A DNA stretch of 13,587 bases from CAYTQK01 sp964439745 (GTDB lineage Bacteria; Desulfobacterota; Desulfobacteria; Desulfobacterales; Desulfosudaceae): positions 1 to 13,587 of the forward strand of contig CAYTQK010000068.1 in the NCBI GenBank assembly GCA_964439745.1, written 5' to 3'. Position numbers and translations under genes: made by a program. This document shows, one piece after another, positions 1 through 6,138 of the stretch. How positions within the stretch are numbered: position 1 is the first letter of the stretch; each line of letters starts with the position of its first letter. Below the pieces are notes generated by a model that was not told the origin of the DNA, made no database searches, and worked only from the letters and a program-made list of their open reading frames with translations.

Positions 1-414
1 GGGGACAAGGTCGGCGGTAGAAGTGTGGCCGTGCCGGGGGGCGCCGGGACTGCCGACTTCAAGGGGTTCGGCCTGGAAGTGGCCCGTACCGGCTTGACCG
101 TATCCGAGGCCTCCCGGGCCGGTTTCGATCCGGTCCGCCGGGAAATTACCAGCCGTTCCCGGGCGCACGCCCATCCCGGTTCCACGGATATCCACGTCTC
201 CATGGTGGGGGACAAATCATCGGGCCGACTGCTGGGCGTTCAGATGGTGGGCCGGGAAGGCGTGGCGCACCGCATCAATGCACCGGCCGTAGCCCTGAGC
301 GCGCACATGACCGTGGCGGACTTCGCCCAGTGCGACCTGGCGTATGCCCCGCCCTTCAGCCCGGTCTGGGATCCCCTGCTGACCTGTGCCAGCCAGCTGC
401 AGAAACAATTATAA
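1..414 (+). CDS. C-terminal part of a CoA-disulfide reductase-type FAD/NAD(P)H oxidoreductase (5' end off the window)
   Basis: The frame is open from the first base, so the gene starts left of the window; the GTG at 25 is internal. The visible ~137 residues match the C-terminal dimerisation domain of the CoA-disulfide reductase / NADH oxidase family: LEVARTGLT near the start, then SRSRAHAHPG, GRLLGVQMVGREG, and the near-terminal DLAYAPPFSPVWDPLL, which is highly characteristic of this group. Family members use FAD and NAD(P)H to reduce CoA disulfides, persulfides or polysulfides in the cytoplasm. The FAD and NAD domains and the active-site cysteine lie outside the window, so the substrate cannot be judged. 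The protein ends directly after the dimerisation domain, without the C-terminal rhodanese domain some relatives carry. An exporter gene follows 23 bases downstream on the same strand, so co-transcription is possible. Confidence 0.85.
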   Translation, partial: GDKVGGRSVAVPGGAGTADFKGFGLEVARTGLTVSEASRAGFDPVRREITSRSRAHAHPGSTDIHVSMVGDKSSGRLLGVQMVGREGVAHRINAPAVALSAHMTVADFAQCDLAYAPPFSPVWDPLLTCASQLQKQL

Positions 415-437
415 CCGCTATCCGGTAGAATATCGTT

Positions 438-2171
438 TTGTCCCGAGTCACCGCCAGATCTTATCTGAAAGCCAATTTCACCGTCATCGCGGCCGGCGTC
501 GCCAGCCTGGTGGTGGTGGATATTCTGCAGCTGCTGATTCCGCGGGTCACCAAGCATGCCATTGACGCCCTGGCCTATCTTTCCCTTGATGACCGGCAAT
601 TGTTCCGCTACGCCCTGCTCATCCTGGGACTGGGGGCGCTGATCGGCGGCTTCCGCTATGTCTGGCGGCGCTGTCTCATCGGCACCTCCCGCAAGATTGA
701 AAAAGACCTGCGCCACCGGCTGTTCGCCCATATCCAGACCCTGGACGCCGCCTATTTCGACCATACCAGCACCGGCGACCTCATGGCCCGGGCCACCAAT
801 GACATCAACAACATCCGCATGGCCACGGGCTTCGGCATGGTGGCCATGACCGACGCCATTTTTCTGGGAACCGCCGCCATCGGGTTCATGGCCTATATCA
901 ACCTGCGCCTGACGCTGTACTGCCTTATTCCCATGCCCCTGGTGGTGGTGCTGACCAAAATTCTGAGCCGCCGGATGCACCGCAAATACCAGGGGGTGCA
1001 GGCGGCGTTTGCCGACATGACCGAGATCGTCCGGGAACGATTCGCCGGTATCCTGGTCATCAAGGCCTTTGCCCGCCAGGCGGATTCCACCCGATCCTTT
1101 GATGACGCTTCCCGGGCCTACATCCGGAAAAATCTCAGCCTGACCCGGGTGACCGGCACTTTTTTCCCCCTGATGGTCTTTTTCACCAATGTCAGCACCG
1201 CCATAGTCCTCTACCTGGGCGGTCACCAGACCATTACCGCCGAGATTACCCCCGGGGATTTTGTGGCTTTCATCAGCTACCTGGCGCTGCTGACCTGGCC
1301 CATGATGGCCCTGGGCTGGGTAACCAATCTGATCCAGCGCGGCCGGGCGTCCCTGGATCGCATCAACCAGGTCCTGGAGGCCGCTCCCGAAATCAAGGAA
1401 ACGGCCGAAGCCCGGCCGGTCTCCGGAATCGACCAGGGAGTTGCCTGGGAAAAAGTCGGCTTTGCCTATCCCGGGGTCCGGGAGGCCACCCTCCGGTCCA
1501 TCGACCTGGAACTGCCGGCCGGGCATACCCTCTGCCTGCTGGGGCCGCCAGGAAGCGGCAAGACCACCCTGGCCAAGCTGATGGCCCGGCGGTATGATCC
1601 GGTTTCCGGCCGGATCCGGCTGGATGGACAGGACCTCCGATCCATACGGCTCGACAGCCTGCGCGCGCTGACCGCGTACATGCCGCAGGAGCCTTTTCTG
1701 TTCTCCACCACCATCCGGGAAAATATTACCTTTGACGATACCGTGGCCGACGATGACCCCGCCCTGGTCCGCGCCTGTCAGCAGGCCGGGTTGTATGAGA
1801 CCGTCCAGGCCATGCCCCGGGGCTTTGCCACCATCACCGGGGAAAGAGGCGTGGTGCTGTCCGGCGGACAGAAACAGCGGGTCGCCCTGGCCCGGACCTT
1901 TTATCACCAGGCACACCTGGTCATCCTGGATGATCCGGTCAGCCAGGTGGACACCGAGACCGCCGACAACATCCTGCGCGAACTGACCGCCCTGGCGGCC
2001 GGACGCACCATGATTTTTATCTCCCACCGGCTTTTCCCGGCCCGGTTTGCCGACCGGATCATGGTGCTGCAGAACGGCCGGGTGGCGGAATACGGAACCC
2101 ATGCCGGACTTCTGCAGGCGGATGGATATTATGCGGCCATCTGGCGCCTGCAGGAAATGGAAGGGAAATAG
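438..2171 (+). CDS. ABC exporter half-transporter, subunit with degenerate ATP site (MdlA/YheI/BmrC-like)
   Basis: This 577-residue protein has an N-terminal six-helix exporter membrane domain (about residues 10-310) and a C-terminal ATPase domain. Visible ATPase motifs are Walker A GPPGSGKT (369-376), Q-loop YMPQEP (414-419), signature LSGGQ (474-478), Walker B LVILDD (494-499) and the switch histidine in FISHR (530). The residue after the Walker B aspartate is Asp499, not the usual catalytic Glu. That change marks the degenerate-site partner of heterodimeric exporters such as TM287/288 and BmrC/BmrD. Such proteins export lipids or drugs across the inner membrane; the substrate here is unknown. 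The start is TTG at 438: an in-frame TAG lies at 426-428 and no ATG or GTG gives a full first helix. No strong ribosome site is visible, so translation may depend on the gene 23 bases upstream. The stop abuts the partner's ATG. Confidence 0.9.
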   Translation: MSRVTARSYLKANFTVIAAGVASLVVVDILQLLIPRVTKHAIDALAYLSLDDRQLFRYALLILGLGALIGGFRYVWRRCLIGTSRKIEKDLRHRLFAHIQTLDAAYFDHTSTGDLMARATNDINNIRMATGFGMVAMTDAIFLGTAAIGFMAYINLRLTLYCLIPMPLVVVLTKILSRRMHRKYQGVQAAFADMTEIVRERFAGILVIKAFARQADSTRSFDDASRAYIRKNLSLTRVTGTFFPLMVFFTNVSTAIVLYLGGHQTITAEITPGDFVAFISYLALLTWPMMALGWVTNLIQRGRASLDRINQVLEAAPEIKETAEARPVSGIDQGVAWEKVGFAYPGVREATLRSIDLELPAGHTLCLLGPPGSGKTTLAKLMARRYDPVSGRIRLDGQDLRSIRLDSLRALTAYMPQEPFLFSTTIRENITFDDTVADDDPALVRACQQAGLYETVQAMPRGFATITGERGVVLSGGQKQRVALARTFYHQAHLVILDDPVSQVDTETADNILRELTALAAGRTMIFISHRLFPARFADRIMVLQNGRVAEYGTHAGLLQADGYYAAIWRLQEMEGK

Positions 2172-3982
2172 ATGCCGGCAGATCGACCAGGACAGCAGGA
2201 ACGATACCGGGAGCAGAACCCCCGGGAGAAGCGGGATCTGCGTCTGCTGCTGCGGCTGTCCCCCTTTATCCGGCCCCACCGGTTCCTGTTCCTGGGCGCC
2301 ATCGGCATCGTGGTGCTGGTCACCCTGCTGGACCTGGCCGCCCCCTATATCATCAAAGAGACCATTGACCGGTATATCGTGCCCCCGGCGGAAAGGTCCG
2401 CCGGGGGAGGGCAGCAGCGACTCCTCACCGTGGATCTTCGCCAGCCGCGGCAGCGGGCTGTTGTTGACCGCTACCGGGAACTGTTCACGAGGGTGGACGA
2501 GACAACCGCGCAACTGCCCCTGGAACGGCTGGAGGCGCTGACCAGGGCCGATATCCGGATTCTGCGCGCCGATGACCTGCGGCAAACCACCCGGGCGGCC
2601 GGTTTTCTTTTGCTCATCGCCCTGGTCATGTTTGTCTGCAATGGCGTTCAGGTGTTTGTCATGGAGTATGCCGGTCAGAAAACCATGCACGACCTGCGCC
2701 TGGCGGTGTTTACCCACATCCAGAATCAGCGCCTGGACTATTTTTCAAAAAATCCCCTGGGCCGGCTGGTGACCAGGGCCACCAACGACGTGCAGAACAT
2801 GCATGAAATGTTCACTTCCGTGCTGACCTTTGTCTTCAAGGACCTTTTTCTGATTATCGGCGTGGCGGTGATGCTGTCAATCCTGTCCTGGCGCCTGGCC
2901 CTGGCCTGCTTTGTCGTGATTCCGCTGGTTATCGTGGCCGGGTTTTATTTCGCCGCCGCGGCCCGCCTGCGTGTCCGCCGCATGCGGATCAAGATTGCCG
3001 AGATCAACGCCAATCTTTCCGAAACCATTGAGGGGCTGGACATCATTCAGCTTTTTTCCCGGGCCGCCGGCAACCTGGCCCGTTTTCGCCGGATCAACGA
3101 CGCCTATTACCAGGCCGGCATCCGCCAGATTCATGTCTTTGCGGTGTTCATGCCGGTGGTGGAGATGCTGGGCACGGTGGCCCTGGCCATCGTGATTTAT
3201 TACGGCGGCCGGGGCGTCTTGTCCGATACCATGACCATCGGGGTGCTGGCCGCGTTTATCTCCTATATCAAGATGTTCTTCCGGCCCATCCGGGACATGG
3301 CCGAAAAATTCAACATTACCCAGAACGCCATCTCTTCGGCCGAACGGATTTTCCTGGTGCTGGACACCCATGAAGAGATGCCGCCGCCGGCTTCCCGTAC
3401 CGACCACCCGCAACCGTTTTCCATCAACCGGGTGGCCTTTGAGCATGTCCGTTTCGCCTACCAGCCGGACGAACCCGTTCTCCGGGATATCTCGTTTACC
3501 GTTTCCCGCGGAGAGACGATCGGTCTTGTCGGCCCCACCGGCGCCGGCAAAACCTCCATCGCCAATCTTATCCTGCGGTTCTACGAGGCCGCGGCCGGCA
3601 CGGTTTCCATCAACGGCGAAGATATCCGGCGGCTGCCAGCGGAAGTGCTCCGGGCCCGCTGCGGGCTGGTCATGCAGGATCCCTTTTTGTTTTCCGGCAC
3701 TCTGCGGGACAATATCGTCTTCGGCAACACTGCCATCACCGATGACGAGCTGGAGAATATCCTGGACCTGTCGCGCTGCCGCCAGATTGTTGACAGCGTC
3801 GCCGGCGGCCTGGATGCGCCGGTTTCGCGGAAAGGCACCACCTTCTCCAGCGGCCAGCGCCAGCTGATTTCCATTGCCCGGGCCTTTGCCAATCACCCCG
3901 CCCTGACCCTCTTTTATCAAGCCACCCCCTACATCGACCTGGCCACCCAGCTTCAGACCAACGAGGCCCCGACCAACCTCAC
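2172..3982 (+). CDS. ABC exporter half-transporter, second subunit (MdlB/YheH/BmrD-like), 5' part up to an assembly gap
   Basis: The ATG directly follows the stop of the first exporter gene, so the two are translationally linked. Helix 1 (about residues 38-60) is followed by roughly 80 mostly polar residues (about 65-142) before helix 2, an extracytoplasmic insertion like that of BmrD/YheH. The remaining exporter helices run to about 370, then the ATPase domain with Walker A GPTGAGKT (454-461), Q-loop MQDPF and a non-canonical signature FSSGQ (558-562). The deviating signature fits pairing with the Asp499 site of subunit 1. From about residue 571 the reading is unreliable: the Walker B region reads LTLFYQATP, lacking both the Asp and catalytic Glu, whereas the copy right of the gap reads LIIFDEATS. 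Joining codon 570 to the right copy gives an in-frame protein of about 667 residues, a normal length for this subfamily. I regard the gene as intact in the organism and broken only in this assembly. Confidence 0.88.
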
Positions 3983-3992
3983 NNNNNNNNNN
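3983..3992. other. Assembly gap (10 N) at a probable unmerged contig overlap
   Basis: Ten N bases interrupt the second ABC exporter gene. The 101 bases before the gap (3882-3982) align without indels to 4027-4127 after it, with 16 mismatches. The sequence repeats rather than skips, so the true gap is probably negative and the N count is a placeholder. The 34 bases just right of the gap (3993-4026) match neither the expected signature-to-Walker-B segment nor anything else recognised here, and should be treated as doubtful. Confidence 0.93.
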
Positions 3993-4005
3993 TAATGGAG
4001 AAGAC

Positions 4006-4320
4006 ATGACGGGCAAATTACTGGAGGCCTTTGCCAACCATCCCGACCTGATCATCTTTGATGAAGCCACCTCCTGCATCGACCTGGCCACCGAGGTGCA
4101 GATCAAGGAGGCCCTGACCAACCTGACCCGGGGCCGTACCGGCATTATTATCGCCCACCGGCTTTCCACTGTCCGGCAGGTCGATCATATCCTGGTGCTT
4201 GCCCGCGGCCGGATCATCGAAAGCGGCTCCCATGCGGAACTGATGGCGGCAGAAGGGTATTATCACCGTCTGAACCGTCTGCAGCAGTCCCGGCCGGAAG
4301 CAGACGACGGCAATTCATAG
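4006..4320 (+). CDS. ABC exporter second subunit, 3' part of the split gene (Walker B to C-terminus)
   Basis: This is the C-terminal ATPase portion of the gene interrupted by the assembly gap. From codon 8 (4027) it carries Walker B and catalytic glutamate LIIFDEATS, the D-loop region CIDLATE, switch histidine IIAHRLSTV and a typical exporter tail (GRIIESGSHAEL). The ATG at 4006 is not a biological start: a free-standing 104-residue fragment without Walker A or a signature could not act as an ATPase, and the first seven codons come from doubtful sequence next to the gap. The catalytic Glu present here, paired with the LSGGQ signature of subunit 1, would form the hydrolysing site of the heterodimer. 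The true protein is the fusion of this part with the part beginning at 2172. Confidence 0.85.
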   Translation: MTGKLLEAFANHPDLIIFDEATSCIDLATEVQIKEALTNLTRGRTGIIIAHRLSTVRQVDHILVLARGRIIESGSHAELMAAEGYYHRLNRLQQSRPEADDGNS

Positions 4321-4356
4321 CGCTGCAGTACTGACGGAATGGGTTGAAAAAACCGG

Positions 4357-5946
4357 TTATTGGTTGTATCGCCGAATCCGGGTCGGCGGCTGCAGGGCAT
4401 CTCCGGCCAGGCGGGTGCGGAGTTCTCGAACACGAGCGAAGCAGTATATCCCCCCCGCCGCTGTTTTTTCAATGGCCGTAGCCGGACCAAACGATTGTTC
4501 AATATTTTTTAGAAGCACTTCTGCCTGCTTTCGCAATGATTCCCGTGACAATAGATGACGCATGGCCAGCAGAAGAATACGGTACTTTCCCATTTCGGCT
4601 GCCATGGCACCGGCTCGTGCCGTAAGGTGGGGTTTGGCGGAATCTTTTAGAAACCGCCAGGCTTCATAATCGGTTTGGATATAGCGCATGAGAGACGGCC
4701 CCAATTCCTGAAAATCCCGGTCATAAGCCCGATTCTGTATTTTTTCCGCCTCAAGCAGGCTGAATTCCGGATGCGTGAACCAGGGCTGCTTAAACGCGTG
4801 CCACTCTTCAAAGGGAATGGCGGTTAAAATTTTATTTTGGGCAGACATCCTGTCGAAGAGTGGGGTCCCCGGCAGAGGAGAATAAAAGGCGAACTGGCTG
4901 AAAGTAGGGCGGCAGTCAAGATGATCGGCAATGTCAGTCTCGATGTTCTCCCGGGTATGTTCGTCCACCAGCAGGATGGAACTGAGGATGACTTTGATGC
5001 CGTAACGGCGGAGATCGGCGATAATTTTTTGGAGATTCTGCCCCTGGTTTTTCTGGTATGTTGAAAAGAGGCTTTCCCGGCCGATCCAGATCAGATTGAC
5101 CCCCATTTCCGCCAGTTTCTCAGCGCCGAATTCGACTATTTTATCAGCCGAGCCAAATGTAAAGAGTCGATATTGTTTGTTGGATTGGATCATACATTGT
5201 CGAAGTTGTTCGGCCCGATCCAGATCCAGCAGGAAATTATCATCACCGATAAGACTGATGTTGTTGGTTCTATGATGTTGAGCGACTTTTTCGATTTCTT
5301 CAAAAAGGGCTTGCCCCGAACGAAAAAAGCGAATGTGGCGTTTTCCGAAAAAATGGCTGGGACAGCAAAAGTCGCAGCCATAGGAGCATCCCAGCCCCAC
5401 CACGATATGGGGAGATCCCTTGCAGCGCAGGGGAATACCCATTACTTCCCGCAGTTGGCTGACCGTGTCCGGGTTTTTGAAATTAAACGATTGTGACTGC
5501 CCCAGCAAACGACGCATGAAGCTGATCCCCTCGCCCACACAGACATGATCCACATCCATTATTTTTTCAATTTCCGGAACAGCGGCGCAAAACCCCCCGA
5601 TCACAACCGTGGAGCCGGGAGACAACGCACGCACCGTTTCCACCATGCGCTTGGCTTTGGTGAAGTTGGGAACAATGGCGCTTATGCCTACTACATCATA
5701 ACCTTTGCGGAGTTCGCGCTGAAATCGTTTAAGAGAGGGAAAATCCAGAACAGTTACCGGCGTATCATCCAGATTATTGGCGATGGCATGCAGTCCATGG
5801 GAAAACAGAAAAAAACGCGGGGAGTAGATGCCCTGATTCCGGGTTAATTGATTGTGAAACAGTTCAATTTTTGACTCATGGCGGGCATCAATGGTGTTGA
5901 TCCCGAATGGCTTGTAGACCGAGGAAAGCAAGACACGTTTTTTCAT
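4357..5946 (-). CDS. Radical SAM protein with N-terminal cobalamin-binding-like domain, function unknown
   Basis: The 529-residue protein has three parts. Residues 1-150 look like a Rossmann-type B12-binding domain: YDVVGISAIVPNF (83-95) and VVIGGF (114-119) sit where the family has its Ser and Gly-Gly motifs, but no DxHxxG motif is visible, so a histidine-ligated cobalamin is not supported. Residues 180-400 are the radical SAM barrel, with the cluster motif CSYGCDFC (C187, C191, C194; CX3CX2C), a GDDNF motif and IGRES. Residues 400-529 are a helical C-terminal region I do not recognise. Such proteins cleave S-adenosylmethionine to drive radical chemistry or methylation in the cytoplasm. The gene stands alone, ends 36 bases from the convergent exporter gene, and is visibly richer in A+T than its neighbours, which may indicate a different history. 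Substrate and pathway cannot be inferred from context. Confidence 0.88.
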   Translation of the reverse strand: MKKRVLLSSVYKPFGINTIDARHESKIELFHNQLTRNQGIYSPRFFLFSHGLHAIANNLDDTPVTVLDFPSLKRFQRELRKGYDVVGISAIVPNFTKAKRMVETVRALSPGSTVVIGGFCAAVPEIEKIMDVDHVCVGEGISFMRRLLGQSQSFNFKNPDTVSQLREVMGIPLRCKGSPHIVVGLGCSYGCDFCCPSHFFGKRHIRFFRSGQALFEEIEKVAQHHRTNNISLIGDDNFLLDLDRAEQLRQCMIQSNKQYRLFTFGSADKIVEFGAEKLAEMGVNLIWIGRESLFSTYQKNQGQNLQKIIADLRRYGIKVILSSILLVDEHTRENIETDIADHLDCRPTFSQFAFYSPLPGTPLFDRMSAQNKILTAIPFEEWHAFKQPWFTHPEFSLLEAEKIQNRAYDRDFQELGPSLMRYIQTDYEAWRFLKDSAKPHLTARAGAMAAEMGKYRILLLAMRHLLSRESLRKQAEVLLKNIEQSFGPATAIEKTAAGGIYCFARVRELRTRLAGDALQPPTRIRRYNQ

Positions 5947-5987
5947 ATCAAGATAAATCCGGCTTCTGAAATTTTGTCCATTTGTTT

Positions 5988-6015
5988 ATATTATCTAAAA
6001 TAGAGTAATTTTCAA
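5988..6015 (-). promoter_or_regulatory. Candidate sigma-70-type promoter of the radical SAM gene
   Basis: On the minus strand TTGAAA (6010-6015) is followed after 16 bases by TAATAT (5988-5993), about 40 bases upstream of the radical SAM start codon. The -35 match is good and the -10 match is moderate. The surrounding 192-base spacer (5947-6138) is AT-rich, as expected for a promoter region. No convincing Shine-Dalgarno sequence precedes the ATG at 5946. Confidence 0.4.
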
Positions 6016-6033
6016 GTTTGCCTCCTACCAGAA

Positions 6034-6119
6034 AAACAATTCTGAGTCACAGCTGCCTGCAGAAGACATTGAAAGCCGTAGATGCGCTCAGAATAAATCG
6101 TCCGAAAGGTCAATTGTTT
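6034..6119 (-). terminator. Possible terminator or structured element downstream of comEC
   Basis: On the minus strand ATTCTGAG (6094-6087) can pair with CTCAGAAT (6046-6039), followed at once by a T-rich tract (TGTTTTTC). The loop is about 40 bases, unusually long for an intrinsic terminator. A second, outer pairing AAACAATT (6119-6112) with AATTGTTT (6041-6034) overlaps the same 3' arm. It could end the murA-comEC transcript, but the loop length makes this weak. Confidence 0.3.
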
Positions 6120-6138
6120 GATAGCTCAATGGGGAAAT

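Noticed and set aside
240..2717. An 825-codon open frame on the minus strand opposite the two exporter genes
   Set aside because: It lies wholly antisense to well-recognised ABC exporter coding sequence, crosses the boundary between two genes, and its product is rich in Gly, Gln, His and Asp with no domain I recognise. Such long antisense frames arise from GC-rich codon bias.
2877..4169. A 430-codon minus-strand open frame running through the N gap
   Set aside because: It is antisense to the second exporter subunit and stays open only because the N run is read as unknown residues.
4321..4356. Possible bidirectional terminator between the convergent exporter and radical SAM genes (GGTT...AACC)
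   Set aside because: The stem is only about 4 bp and AT/GC mixed, without a convincing T-tract for either direction.
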